Shown piece after piece: positions 1-9,476 of a stretch of 64,000 nt of DNA (positions within the stretch are counted from its first letter, which is position 1; every line of letters starts with the position of its first letter). A model generated the notes under the pieces. The model did no database searches. It had not been told where the DNA came from and saw nothing but the letters and a program-made list of their open reading frames with translations. The stretch covers positions 91,726 through 155,725 of the forward strand of contig SWDM01000021.1 of NCBI GenBank assembly GCA_005116835.1. Reading direction: 5' to 3'. The DNA is from Nitrospira sp. GTDB lineage: Bacteria; Nitrospirota; Nitrospiria; Nitrospirales; Nitrospiraceae. Position numbers and translations under genes: made by a program.

Positions 1-2
1 TG

Positions 3-767
<765 letters not shown>

Positions 768-791
768 CAGTCAAGACAGTTGCTGACCCCT

Positions 792-3014
792 TCAAAACCG
801 AAAGGTCCACCCCAGCTTGGTGCTGAGTTCCGAGACGTTGGAGTGCCAGCCACGCTCAGTATCGGCATGATGATTAAACACCAGGAAGAGGTCACTCCCC
901 GGTTGCACGGCCCACCGCATCCGACTGTTCAGCCCGAATTCGTGCGACACGTTGTCGTATTGCCCCACCAGATTCCAACTCAGATTGCGCGTGAGAGTCA
1001 TGTTGAGATTGAGTTGCCCGATGTGCACCGTAAACTTTCCATCCGGCAGATCCAGTTTGACTTGGCTGTAGGTGGCTCCTAGGTTGAAGAAGGTACTGGG
1101 CCGCCAGACCAGCCTCGCATCCAGATCCATCCGGCGGCCCTCGCGCACATACTCACAACAGCCGACTTCGATCGACCCGCTCACCGCCCGGGTTGGCGCA
1201 CTCGCCAGCGCCAGGTAATAGGTCAGGTAGGTATAGTTCCCCGATGGGATCATGACCCCCGGCGCAATTTCGAAGGGGACAAAATATTGCTCCTGAAACA
1301 GTATGGGGCCTGCCGAGATACCGTCCTGCGAGGTCGTTGTCAGCCTCAACTCCGGCAGCGAGATCACGCCTTGGATGGTGCGATTGTCCAGCGTGGTCTT
1401 GTTCGTGGCCCCTAGTCCCAGCCGCACCGAATCCAGCCCCGCCGGTCGCCAGGAGCGCCCCACCCAGCCCTTGTAGTCGCGTGTGCCTGCCAGGTCGATA
1501 AACCCCAAGGCGGGGTTGAATGTGGCCCCTGATTGTCCAAATGTGAGCCCCGCATCCCAGGTAAAATTCGGATAGAGGAGCTTCGCGCCAAACGCATTGC
1601 CGGTCTGCCCTTCCCCCTCCGACCGCATGACATAGGCGTCCAGCTCGGCCACTTGCGACGTCCCCAGAAAGTTCGAGCTTTTGAGGGTCAAGTCTGCGCC
1701 CCCCAGGAGATTATCGGCTTTACTCGCGGGATTGCCGTGGGTAAAGACCACCCCGATGGATGATTCGTCGAAAATACCCATGCTCGCCCGGCCCACGGAG
1801 AGATTCTTGGAGTTGAGGCCATCCGTCTTGTCGGCCTGGACCGAGAGCAGGCCGAAATTCACCCGCCCCACTTGGCCGGTGACCTTCACCCCGGCCAGTA
1901 GATCGATCGGCGTCCGATCGAGGCCCAGGCCGATGCGCCGGGAGAAGAACGGCAGGGGCGTTTGCTCCGTGCCGGCAAACTTAAAATAGTTGGCATCCTG
2001 GTTGAAGAAGCGGCGCTTCTCCGGAAAGAAGAGCGGGAACCTGGTCAGATTGACTCGCCGATCGTCCACCTCCGTTTCCGCAAAGTCGGTATTGACGGTG
2101 AGGGCCGCGGTCACGGACGGGGTCACCTTATAATAGAGATCCCCGCCCGGCTTGAAGAGGAACGTATCGTTCCCGCCCGGCGTCTCGCGGGTGCCCGTGA
2201 ACTTGGCGTAGGGCACGAGATCGATTCCGAGGCCCTGCCGCAGGCCGGTCAGTCCCTCCAAGTTCCCCGCATCGCCCATCGTGACCACTTGCTTGGTGCG
2301 GGTGGCGGCCGTCCACCGCATGGTTTCGTTCCTGCGGGGAATGACGCGCTCCACGTTAAAGCCCCACGTGGTCTGGTCGGGATCGAAACTGATCGTCTTC
2401 ATCGGGATCGCCAGCTCAGCAGTCCAGCCCTGCTCGTCGATCACGGCCTCGGCATGCCAGATGCCATCCCACTCGAACTGGATCTGCAACCCGCCGTTCT
2501 CCGTGTCGGTATGGGGCGTAATGAGGCCATCGCGTCGGTTGGCCACGGCATTGACTTGAAAGTAATAGCCCCGCCGCCTGTCATGGAACGGATCGAGCGC
2601 CACCGCCACAAAATCATCTTGATCCATGGCAATATCGCGCTGGCGTTCCTTGGCAATAATCTTTTCCGGTTCAGAATCGAAGGCCCGGACCCCGATGTAC
2701 ACATAATCGGCGTCGAAGAGCAGCCGCACCTCCGTCCGGGCACTCGGCGGGGCGCCTGCATTCGGAAAGGCCTGGGTAAACTCCGGCAGCACCGCCGCCC
2801 GCCCCCAGGCCGTGTCGGAGAGGCGGCCATCGATGATCGGAGGCTGCTCGGTCTTGACCATCTGCACACGACGGAGGGAGTCGTCTACGGCAGGAGCCTC
2901 GACCGGCGGTGGGGCCGTATTGAACAGGTCCGCCCCCGCAGCTGGCGTGGCGCTGAGCCAGCCGCCTGCGAGCAGGACACAGGTCAGCACCGCCACGACC
3001 CTCTGCCGCATCAT
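792..3014 (-). CDS. DUF5916 / CBM9-like outer-membrane protein (cassette copy A)
   Basis: The ATG at 3014 begins with MMRQ and gives a clean signal peptide ending near AAGA. The paralogue at 9477 starts at the same MMRQ, so the longer frame back to 3101 is rejected. Residues about 35-220 look like a family 9 carbohydrate-binding-like domain (IDGRLSDTAWGRA, VRLLFDADYVYIGVRAFD, ELAIPMKTISF). The rest is the DUF5916 region, rich in amphipathic strands and ending in a terminal Phe (LGWTFRF), as expected of a beta-barrel inserted by BAM. It lies directly after a PepSY gene, and the same order recurs at 11799/9477. The substrate is unknown; a role in surface binding linked to the neighbouring TonB receptor is inference. 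Confidence 0.8.
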   Translation of the reverse strand: MMRQRVVAVLTCVLLAGGWLSATPAAGADLFNTAPPPVEAPAVDDSLRRVQMVKTEQPPIIDGRLSDTAWGRAAVLPEFTQAFPNAGAPPSARTEVRLLFDADYVYIGVRAFDSEPEKIIAKERQRDIAMDQDDFVAVALDPFHDRRRGYYFQVNAVANRRDGLITPHTDTENGGLQIQFEWDGIWHAEAVIDEQGWTAELAIPMKTISFDPDQTTWGFNVERVIPRRNETMRWTAATRTKQVVTMGDAGNLEGLTGLRQGLGIDLVPYAKFTGTRETPGGNDTFLFKPGGDLYYKVTPSVTAALTVNTDFAETEVDDRRVNLTRFPLFFPEKRRFFNQDANYFKFAGTEQTPLPFFSRRIGLGLDRTPIDLLAGVKVTGQVGRVNFGLLSVQADKTDGLNSKNLSVGRASMGIFDESSIGVVFTHGNPASKADNLLGGADLTLKSSNFLGTSQVAELDAYVMRSEGEGQTGNAFGAKLLYPNFTWDAGLTFGQSGATFNPALGFIDLAGTRDYKGWVGRSWRPAGLDSVRLGLGATNKTTLDNRTIQGVISLPELRLTTTSQDGISAGPILFQEQYFVPFEIAPGVMIPSGNYTYLTYYLALASAPTRAVSGSIEVGCCEYVREGRRMDLDARLVWRPSTFFNLGATYSQVKLDLPDGKFTVHIGQLNLNMTLTRNLSWNLVGQYDNVSHEFGLNSRMRWAVQPGSDLFLVFNHHADTERGWHSNVSELSTKLGWTFRF

Positions 3015-3093
3015 GCTCCCTGCGCCACATCGTCCTGCGAAGCACTCATCAGAATCGTCCGCCGTCGGCACCTCACCGTTGGCACCCCCCAAT

Positions 3094-4404
3094 TCACACA
3101 TGCGAGACAGTCGCAGGGGTAGTCCGCCGCGCGTGCGCCACCGCCTTCGCCCGCCGCTTCTTGAGCCACAGGTAGATGCCGGTGACCGAGAGCATCGCCA
3201 CGATGACGCCCATCACGCAGACGAAGATCTTGAACGGCAGGCCCCAGATCGCCGCCATATGGAGCGTAAGGATCCAAGTGGTGATGGTGCTGCCTGCATC
3301 CTGACCGGAGGGGAGGAGTAACCCAGCAAACGTTCCGGTTGTGTCATCGAACAGCACCGTGGTTCCGCCGAACTCGTCGCTCACATCCTGGTTGCTCTGC
3401 ACCGTATAGAGGAACAGGCCCTTCTCAGAGGTATACACAAGGCTTTCCTCGCGCTGAACAATGAAGCCATGCATGCGTGCTTGTTCGGTCATCAGCCGAA
3501 CTCCAATGGTATGCGCCTCACGCCAGTCCAGCACAGGATCCGGTTGCGGAGACTGGATGGCGGGCCTATCGCCGTAGGGGTCCTGCATGTCGAACAGGAC
3601 TTTCATCACCGGGTAATACACCTGCTCGCTGAGATTGAAGGCCACGCTCGACCAAGCCAGCACGAACAACATGATCCAGGTCCATAAGCCACTCGCGCGA
3701 TGCAGGTCGAAGTTGAGGCGAAAGGGTGAGCTTCGCCAGTTGACCAGCCACGACGGCATCCATCGAATCCACCAGGAGGGGCGCACATCCAGGTGTGATG
3801 CCGCACCGTCTGTCCGCCTGCGAGGCAAGCTCGGGAAGGTCAGATAGACCCCAATGAAACAATCGAGCGTCCAGATCACCGCCGCAATCCCGAACAGCCA
3901 AGTGCCGATGGAGCCGGGGACCGCGAGCCGGTAATGCAGCGCCACGATGAAGGGAATGACGTTCTGCCTCGTGAGCGGCCAGAAGTCATCTGAAACCTTC
4001 GCCCGTGACAGCTCGGCCCCGGTGTAGGGATCGAGCATCAGGGTATTGAAGGCGAGGTCAAAAGGTTGGCCGGTAGCCGGGTCTTCTCGCGGCTCGAGGC
4101 GCACCGCATAGGCTTCGTCAGGTTTCCGTTGAAAGGTGATGGTATTGATTCGGCCCTGCGGCAGCAGCGACAGCCCGTGCGCTCGTAGCGAGAACGGATC
4201 GAGCATCGGCCGCCCCTGTGCCTCGACCCGCGGCAGCGGATTGAGCCAGTGATTGAGCTCGTTATCGAAGGCGAGAATGCTGCCCGTCAGGCCCGCCACA
4301 ATAAGGAAGAAGGCCATGAACAGCCCGGCGTAGCGATGCGCCAATACCCAGAACTGGCGTGTCGTGGACACCCACTCCTTACTTGACCGGTTCGTTCCAC
4401 TCAT
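3094..4404 (-). CDS. PepSY-associated transmembrane (PiuB-like) protein, intact
   Basis: A 436-residue inner-membrane protein. TM1 follows the typical start (HRYAGLFMAFFLIVAGLTGSILAF), with further membrane segments near GIAAVIWTLDCFIGVYLTF and LWTWIMLFVLAWSSVAFNL and a last one at IVAMLSVTGIYLWLKKRR. PepSY stretches lie between them (TYTGAELSRAK-like and GTFAGLLLPSG). This family commonly sits beside TonB-dependent siderophore receptors and is thought to act in ferric-siderophore reduction or metal handling; the exact reaction is not established. Here it lies between a DUF5916 gene and a toxin-antitoxin pair, and a truncated paralogue lies 780 bp upstream at 5187-5425. The likely original partner is the receptor at 5436-7802. 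Confidence 0.85.
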   Translation of the reverse strand: MSGTNRSSKEWVSTTRQFWVLAHRYAGLFMAFFLIVAGLTGSILAFDNELNHWLNPLPRVEAQGRPMLDPFSLRAHGLSLLPQGRINTITFQRKPDEAYAVRLEPREDPATGQPFDLAFNTLMLDPYTGAELSRAKVSDDFWPLTRQNVIPFIVALHYRLAVPGSIGTWLFGIAAVIWTLDCFIGVYLTFPSLPRRRTDGAASHLDVRPSWWIRWMPSWLVNWRSSPFRLNFDLHRASGLWTWIMLFVLAWSSVAFNLSEQVYYPVMKVLFDMQDPYGDRPAIQSPQPDPVLDWREAHTIGVRLMTEQARMHGFIVQREESLVYTSEKGLFLYTVQSNQDVSDEFGGTTVLFDDTTGTFAGLLLPSGQDAGSTITTWILTLHMAAIWGLPFKIFVCVMGVIVAMLSVTGIYLWLKKRRAKAVAHARRTTPATVSHV

Positions 4405-4464
4405 GGAATAATTCCTTACCTGAACGAGCGAGCAGGAATTTCACCTGTCAGGATTGGAGGTTCT

Positions 4465-4722
4465 ATGTTGGCCAGCATGACGGACAAGGGACAGGTCACG
4501 GTTCCCAAAGACATCCGTGATCGACTCGGCATTGCGGCGGGCAGCAAGCTCGATTTTGAGGTCCAGGACGACGGCACCATCCGAGTGAGGGTGTTGGTAC
4601 GCGGAGCCGACAATCTGTTCGGCATCGTCCGTCGCCCAGGGATGACGCCGCGGAGCATCGACGCAATGGATGAGGGTATCGCCGCCTCGGTGAAGGCCCG
4701 CAACCGCCGGTCGCGCACGTGA
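4465..4722 (+). CDS. AbrB/MazE-type antitoxin
   Basis: An 85-residue protein. Its first 45 residues form a SpoVT/AbrB swapped-hairpin DNA-binding domain (TDKGQVTVPKDIRDRLGIAAGSKLDF written in parts as DKGQVTVPKDIRDRLG and AAGSKLDFEV). The C-terminal tail is Arg-rich and probably binds the partner toxin. A GGAGG Shine-Dalgarno lies 7 bases before the ATG. The stop overlaps the GTG start of the PIN gene by 4 nt, the usual translational coupling of VapBC-like pairs. It is opposite in strand to all neighbours and sits between an intact PepSY gene and a PepSY remnant, which points to insertion as a unit. Confidence 0.85.
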   Translation: MLASMTDKGQVTVPKDIRDRLGIAAGSKLDFEVQDDGTIRVRVLVRGADNLFGIVRRPGMTPRSIDAMDEGIAASVKARNRRSRT

Positions 4723-5114
4723 TCGCGCTCGATACCAACGTGCTGGTGCGACTCGTCACCCGTGACGACGAGGCGCAAGCGCAACGCGCCAAGGCGGCGT
4801 TCGACGCGCAGGCCGGCGAGCCTGGCGGATTGTTCATCGCCGACGTAGTCCTGGCCGAGCTCTGTTGGACGCTGGCGCGCGCCTACCGGCTTGCGCGTCC
4901 CGACATCGCGCGCACCGTGCGCGCCCTGCTCGATAACAGCAGCATCGCCTTCGAATCGCCGGATGCCGTGCGAGCGGCTCTGATCAGCTTCGAGGCAGGG
5001 GCGGTGGATTTCCCCGATTGCCTGATCGTGGCCAAAGCCCGCCACGCCGGGTGCAGCCGCGTCTTCACCTTCGACCAGCGCATGACCTCGCTGCCCGGTG
5101 TCGAACTGCTGTAA
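4719..5114 (+). CDS. PIN-domain ribonuclease toxin (VapC family)
   Basis: A 131-residue PIN domain. Acidic metal-binding residues are visible: D5 (ALDTNVL), E47 (VLAELCW), D97/D100 (AVDFPDCLI) and D119 (FTFDQRM). PIN toxins of this class cleave RNA with Mg2+ and are held inactive by the co-expressed antitoxin. The GTG start overlaps the antitoxin stop by 4 nt. All catalytic acids are present, so the toxin looks functional. The gene reads toward the remnant PepSY gene on the opposite strand. Confidence 0.88.
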   Translation: MIALDTNVLVRLVTRDDEAQAQRAKAAFDAQAGEPGGLFIADVVLAELCWTLARAYRLARPDIARTVRALLDNSSIAFESPDAVRAALISFEAGAVDFPDCLIVAKARHAGCSRVFTFDQRMTSLPGVELL

Positions 5115-5186
5115 TCGGCACGTCCCTCTCATCGTCCGATGCGCCTCATTCACCCTCCATCCGGGTCAAGCCCAAGAACATCCAAG

Positions 5187-5425
5187 ATGATCCCCGTGCG
5201 GCATCAGTGCCAAGGCCGCTCGCGCAGGTCGAACGGATTGAGCATCGGTCGTCCCTGCGCCTCCACCCGCTGCGGCAGATTGAGCCAGCCGTTGAGCTCG
5301 CCATCGAAGGCGAGAATGCTGCCGGTGAACCCGGCCACGATGAGAAAGAAAGCCATGAACAGCCCGGCGTAGCGATGAATCAATACCCAGAAACGACGCG
5401 TCATGACCGGCCGTTGCTTCTCCAT
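5187..5425 (-). pseudogene. Truncated PepSY membrane-protein remnant
   Basis: An N-terminal fragment closely similar to the intact PepSY gene at 3094-4404. It starts MEKQRPVMTRRFWVLIHRY, has one membrane segment ending TGSILAFDGEL, then VEAQGRPMLNPFDLR, and stops at 5204. The DNA similarity to the intact gene continues to about 5187 after a one-base shift, so the stop is caused by a frameshift. Beyond that the similarity is lost. It lies 10 bp downstream of the receptor at 5436, which is the position an intact PepSY gene should occupy. The break is followed by the AbrB/PIN pair. Confidence 0.8.
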
Positions 5426-5435
5426 GTGGCCATGG

Positions 5436-7802
5436 CTAATACTCAATTCGAATCGACCCCAAAAACGTGCGCGGGGTGGCGAAGTTGACAAAGCCGATAT
5501 TTCCAAAACCGAGAGAAAAAGCATTGGTGGAGTAGGTCTGGTCCAGCAAATTATCGACATTCAGTTGCGCCGTGACCTTTGACGTGCCGACGTAATAGCT
5601 GTATCCGGTCATGAGTCCTACCAAGACATAGCCGGAGGATTTAATGGTATTATCATTATCAACCACGCCATCCTGCCCATTCACACCACCGCCGAGCTTA
5701 AAGCCCTTCAGATCCCCTTGCTGAACCTCGTAGGTGGTCCACACACTACCCACATTGCGCGGCACGAACTGCAGGCGGTTGCCCACGGGAATAGTATTAT
5801 CTTTAGTCACGCGAACATCCTGATTGGCGTAGGTGGCAATCACGTTCCAGCCCGGCAGGATTTCACCCTGGATATCCAATTCAGGCCCCTTGCTTCGGAC
5901 CTCGCCGACTGCGAGAGAGCACGGGCCGCCACCGCAATCGAATAGATGCGCGGGATCCGGCGTGGCCACATTTGTCTTGGTCAGGTTGTAATAGGCTAGG
6001 GTCGCCCGCAGGCGGCCATCGAAGAACTGGGTCTTGGCTCCCACTTCCCATTGCTGGGCGCTCTGGGGCGGCAAGGGCTTGCCCCCGAAGCCACGGCCAT
6101 TATTCGCGCCAAAATTCTCCGCATAATTGCTGTACAGGCTTAACCAATTTTTCGGTTGCCACAACAGGCCTACACGCGGCGTGACGGCTTGGTCTGTTTG
6201 TGGATCGCCTGGGGTGAACACCCCTTCCGCGCCCGCGCTCTTACTTGTCGTGTGCACATTTTGGTAGCGCAGACCACCCATGACATGGACGTTGTAGGGT
6301 AACGTGATCTGGTCTTGCAGATACAGACCGTAATTATCGGTGTAGGACTTCCCTATAGTTCTCGTAGACTCATCGATACCTGCAGGAGTACCTGGATGGA
6401 TGGGATGATCGAGACTGATGGTTGAAAGATCATTAGAATTCGCTTGGTCTCCGGAAGAGTTCCATCGATAATAATCGCCGCCGAACAGCAAGACATGCTC
6501 AAGCCCCCAGGTCTTGACGTGTCCGGTCAGATCCAGATTGGTGGCAACCGTATCGTTTCTAAAGTTACCACGGGCAAGAAGGCGGTCCACCGTACGGCTA
6601 ACCAGATCAATATTGAGTGGGAATGCGTATCCATCTGTGTTGTCGTCCTGCCTTTTGAAAGACACCTGGTGCTTGATGGACCAGTCGTCGTTGAACTGGT
6701 GCGACCAGTTGAAGCCCACGAAAATATGTTCAGATTTTAGTCTATTACGCTCCAACAGGTTCCGGCTATGGGGGAGATCGACCAAGTGATTATTAACGAG
6801 AGGCAAGAATTGGATATCTAGACTGGACAGCTTATGGAGGTAGTTCATTTCCAGGGTCGCCTGGGTGCGGGGGCTGATGTTCCATGTTACTATCGGCGCC
6901 AGGAACACATCCTCGCCCGTGACCAGATCGCGGAACGAGCCGCTGTTCTGATAGGACATATTGAACCGGTACAGCAGGGTCTCGTCTTTCGTCAACGGGC
7001 CGGTGGCATCGATGCTGGTGCGGTACAGGTTGTAGGAGCCAAACTGCTGGGTAAGCGAATAATACGGCGTCGCCAGGGGCTGCTTGGTGATGATATTTAC
7101 CATGCCGCCTGGCTCGACCCGCCCGTACAGAATCGCCGCTGGGCCCTTGAGCACTTCGATGCGCTCCACATTGGCAAATTGCAGGCCAATGGGACCACCA
7201 GTACCCTCCATCCGAAACCCGTTGCGGAACAGGGTGCCGGTTTCGAAGCCGCGTAAAAAGAGAGTTACATCATTAAAGGTTCCCGTATGCGTGGTGACAC
7301 CGCTGACATTCTTCAAGGCTTGGTCGATCTGGATGACCTGCTGATCCTTCAATACTTGTTGTGAAATCACCTGTACGTTCAGCGGCGTTTCCATGATCGG
7401 TGTGTTGGTCTTCGTGCCGCTGGTGGCGTTCGGAACCCTGTACGATTCTCGCTGCGCGACGACAAGTACCGGCTTGGCCTCGACGACTGGCACCTCTCCC
7501 TTTTCCTGAGGTTCGATGGGTTGGCCTGAGCCGATCGGTGGGATCGGCACAGGAGGTGTCACCGTAGGCGAGGGGGAAGCTTCGGGTGGAGTCGGCTCAA
7601 CCGCCTCCGTCGTTTTGGCTGTTTCCGTTGGTGGTGGTGGCACCTCCTGACTCTGCTGGGTCGGCACCGGCTTGATCGGCCCGATGCAGGCCGTCAGGGC
7701 GATGGTCATCAGGAAGGCCCCGAGAGCAATTGAAAGGCCCCGGCTTATGATGCGTGAAGATTTGCGCTGGGGACAGGCGTGTGTGGTCAATGACACGTTC
7801 AT
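5436..7802 (-). CDS. TonB-dependent siderophore receptor with lipobox-like leader
   Basis: A 788-residue outer-membrane receptor of the siderophore type. The plug domain spans about 115-265 (QALKNVSGVTT, TLFLRGF, RIEVLKGPAAILYGR, PGGMVNIITK). The 22-strand barrel follows and ends with the terminal aromatic LGSIRIEY. Unusually, the leader ends LMTIALTAC, a good lipobox with Cys at residue 39. It is followed by about 65 residues rich in Pro, Thr and Glu before the plug, longer than a normal N-terminus and without an obvious STN signalling domain. It sits downstream of a small secreted protein gene and upstream of PepSY and DUF5916 genes. The ligand cannot be read from sequence. Confidence 0.9.
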   Translation of the reverse strand: MNVSLTTHACPQRKSSRIISRGLSIALGAFLMTIALTACIGPIKPVPTQQSQEVPPPPTETAKTTEAVEPTPPEASPSPTVTPPVPIPPIGSGQPIEPQEKGEVPVVEAKPVLVVAQRESYRVPNATSGTKTNTPIMETPLNVQVISQQVLKDQQVIQIDQALKNVSGVTTHTGTFNDVTLFLRGFETGTLFRNGFRMEGTGGPIGLQFANVERIEVLKGPAAILYGRVEPGGMVNIITKQPLATPYYSLTQQFGSYNLYRTSIDATGPLTKDETLLYRFNMSYQNSGSFRDLVTGEDVFLAPIVTWNISPRTQATLEMNYLHKLSSLDIQFLPLVNNHLVDLPHSRNLLERNRLKSEHIFVGFNWSHQFNDDWSIKHQVSFKRQDDNTDGYAFPLNIDLVSRTVDRLLARGNFRNDTVATNLDLTGHVKTWGLEHVLLFGGDYYRWNSSGDQANSNDLSTISLDHPIHPGTPAGIDESTRTIGKSYTDNYGLYLQDQITLPYNVHVMGGLRYQNVHTTSKSAGAEGVFTPGDPQTDQAVTPRVGLLWQPKNWLSLYSNYAENFGANNGRGFGGKPLPPQSAQQWEVGAKTQFFDGRLRATLAYYNLTKTNVATPDPAHLFDCGGGPCSLAVGEVRSKGPELDIQGEILPGWNVIATYANQDVRVTKDNTIPVGNRLQFVPRNVGSVWTTYEVQQGDLKGFKLGGGVNGQDGVVDNDNTIKSSGYVLVGLMTGYSYYVGTSKVTAQLNVDNLLDQTYSTNAFSLGFGNIGFVNFATPRTFLGSIRIEY

Positions 7803-7895
7803 GATGCTCCTTGTTGATTCTCATGGCCACCGGCCCTCTTCGAGGGAAAGATCCTCAAAGGAAGGTAGACGACCGACGATGGACGCAGGAATGCG

Positions 7896-8228
7896 TTACG
7901 CGAGAATCAGCGTGGGAGGAGCACGGAGGCTGTGGCTGAGCGAATAAAAGAGTGGCGGCGGTCGGTCACGCGCGGCATGCGGATGAGGCAGCAGGGCGGT
8001 GAGGCGCTCATGGGGAGCAGATTCATCGAAGGGAATATCGAGTGTGGCCGATACCTGAGGCGGGTTGATCGGGGAGGAGGGATGCACACAGATTTCGTTG
8101 CAGTGCGACCCCTCAGGCGACAGGACATAGTGCTCGGCGAGTTCACCCCCGGTCCAGAGCGGAGTGATCCCGCTCACCCAGCACATCAGCGGCAGGAGAA
8201 GACAGGCAATTGGTATCTTCCAGTTCAT
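7896..8228 (-). CDS. Small secreted protein, RAPP-tail family (cassette copy A)
   Basis: The chosen start (MNWKIPIACLLLPLMCWVSG) gives a signal peptide or membrane anchor; the upstream codons add only a charged leader. The mature part has HCNEIC and ends with RAPPTLILA. Five other small proteins in this window share the plan of N-terminal hydrophobic segment, Cys pair, and C-terminal R-A/G-P-P tail, which resembles DUF2946-like proteins found near TonB receptors. It directly precedes the receptor at 5436. Sequence conservation with the others is low outside these landmarks, so this member is the least certain of the set. Confidence 0.5.
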   Translation of the reverse strand: MNWKIPIACLLLPLMCWVSGITPLWTGGELAEHYVLSPEGSHCNEICVHPSSPINPPQVSATLDIPFDESAPHERLTALLPHPHAARDRPPPLFYSLSHSLRAPPTLILA

Positions 8229-8287
8229 ATCCGGGACTCGATCCACAAGACACAGGCCCACAAGGCTACACTTCTAGCCCAGCCTCC

Positions 8288-8326
8288 CCTACTTGTCTAC
8301 CGACGTCTGCTCACGGATGCTACAGT
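8288..8326 (-). repeat. Duplicated upstream element, copy 1
   Basis: Read on the minus strand, this stretch contains GTAGCATCCGTGAGCAGACG followed by TCGGTAGACA. It lies 60-100 bp upstream of the small protein gene starting at 8228. Near-identical or partly deleted copies sit at 13329-13368 and 17627-17660, each also upstream of a small-protein gene. It was probably copied with the cassette and may hold its promoter or operator. Confidence 0.6.
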
Positions 8327-8377
8327 TTTTTCCATGGCTCCGCGCGAATGCGCACACTCGGGGCCAGATCAAATTCT

Positions 8378-8722
8378 TCAAAACCGAAAGGTCCACCCCA
8401 GTTTTGCACTCAGTTCGGAAACTTTGGAGTGCCAGCCACGCTCGGTATCGGCGTTGTGATTGAACACCAGAAAGAGGTCGCTGCCCGGTTGCACGGCCCA
8501 CCGCATCCGACTGTTCACACCGAATTCGTGCGACACATTGTCGTATTGCCCTACCAGATTCCAACTCAGGTTACGAGTGAGGGTCATGTTGAGATTGAGT
8601 TGCCCGATATGCACCGTAAACTTTCCATCCGGGAGGGCCAGCCTGACCTGACTATAGATCGCCCCCAGATTGAACCAGGGACTGGGCCGCCAGACCAGTT
8701 TGGTATCCAAGTTCATGCGAGA
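8378..8722 (-). pseudogene. DUF5916 C-terminal remnant (cassette copy B)
   Basis: Only about the last 113 residues of a DUF5916 protein remain, from MNLDTKLVWRPSPWFNLGA to the terminal LGWTFRF. There is no signal peptide or CBM9-like part. A 104-nt stretch (8616-8719) is identical to 9715-9818 in the intact paralogue, while the 3' part is closer to the copy at 792. The homology stops abruptly at 8719, next to unrelated sequence and the BrnT-like toxin-antitoxin pair. Confidence 0.85.
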
Positions 8723-8870
8723 ATTCATTTCTGCTTGAACCCAAGGTTGTAGAAATCGACTTCAGCTGGACACCTGAGTCGTTATCCCTTTTTGCGCAGG
8801 GGGAGTGCACCTGTCCAGAGCTGCCGGATCGTTTCTTGCTCAACTGGAACGGACAGGCTACAATCTGTCC

Positions 8871-9122
8871 ATGGTGAATTGGCGCCGGTTCAGGCCGGCG
8901 GATTTCGAGTATGATTTCGATGCGGACAAGCTTGCTGCGCACCGGGTTACGTTTGAGGAGGCTGTTGAGTGTTTCTTTTCCGATTTTGAAGTGCGACGGA
9001 ACAAATCGTATCCGGATCGGTTCCAACTGATTGGGACCACCATCGGTGGACGGCAACTGAAGATCATTTTCCAACTCAAACCGAACCAGATCGTTCGGAT
9101 CATCACAGGGTGGCCGCTATGA
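8871..9122 (+). CDS. BrnT-like toxin
   Basis: An 83-residue protein starting at the ATG at 8871 (MVNWRRFRPADFEYDFD). The pattern of a (F/W)D-x-K core, HRVTFEEAVECFFSDFE, PDRFQLIGTTIGGR and VRIITGWPL matches the BrnT fold, a RelE-like RNase. The upstream in-frame ATG at 8805 lacks support. Its stop overlaps the start of the next gene by 4 nt (ATGA), which is typical of toxin-first BrnTA modules. Family assignment is by pattern only. Confidence 0.7.
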   Translation: MVNWRRFRPADFEYDFDADKLAAHRVTFEEAVECFFSDFEVRRNKSYPDRFQLIGTTIGGRQLKIIFQLKPNQIVRIITGWPL

Positions 9123-9409
9123 AAACGAAGCCTGAACCCCGCTCACGTCATGAGTCCGCTATTGACGAACTGGTCACGGCGCAAGCCGATGACGACCGAG
9201 CCTGGACCGCTCCGATCCGCGTCCGTAGAACAAAACCTACGGCGATTTCCCTTTCCCCGTCCCAGGCCACACAAGCGGCGTATTTTGCGCGCCTGCATCA
9301 TGAACGTGATCTCGACTCGTGGGTGCGCCGTGTCGTTCAAGAGCGGTTGGACTGGGAGCAGGCTGCATTCGCTGTTGTGAAGCGCCGCCTGCGCAGGAAG
9401 CCTGCCTAA
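9119..9409 (+). CDS. Putative antitoxin paired with BrnT-like toxin
   Basis: A 96-residue, strongly basic protein coupled to the preceding toxin by a 4-nt overlap. The C-terminal half (TAISLSPSQATQAAYFARLH, then DLDSWVRRVVQERLDWE) resembles the ribbon-helix-helix / CopG-type antitoxins that partner BrnT. The N-terminal half, with ESAIDELVTAQADDD and the basic RVRRTKP, is probably flexible. No toxin motif is seen. The assignment rests on coupling and gene order more than on strong motifs. Confidence 0.6.
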   Translation: MKTKPEPRSRHESAIDELVTAQADDDRAWTAPIRVRRTKPTAISLSPSQATQAAYFARLHHERDLDSWVRRVVQERLDWEQAAFAVVKRRLRRKPA

Positions 9410-9448
9410 AGCAACCGACCCAAAAGCACAGGTAACTCCTCAGGTGTT

Positions 9449-9470
9449 CAGCCTTCAGTCTGAACCCCTG
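9449..9470 (+). repeat. 22-nt intergenic repeat (one mismatch copy)
   Basis: This 22-mer, which begins CAGCCTTCAG, recurs with one mismatch at 24907-24928 and as an exact reverse complement of the latter at 62662-62683. Here it follows the antitoxin gene and precedes the 3' end of the DUF5916 gene at 9477. Confidence 0.7.
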
Positions 9471-9476
9471 AGCCCT

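Noticed and set aside
1962..3122. Long plus-strand open frame of 386 codons opposite the DUF5916 gene
   Set aside because: It is the antisense of a well-supported outer-membrane protein gene; composition is Arg/His-rich and it has no domain. The same kind of shadow occurs opposite the paralogue at 10686-11618.
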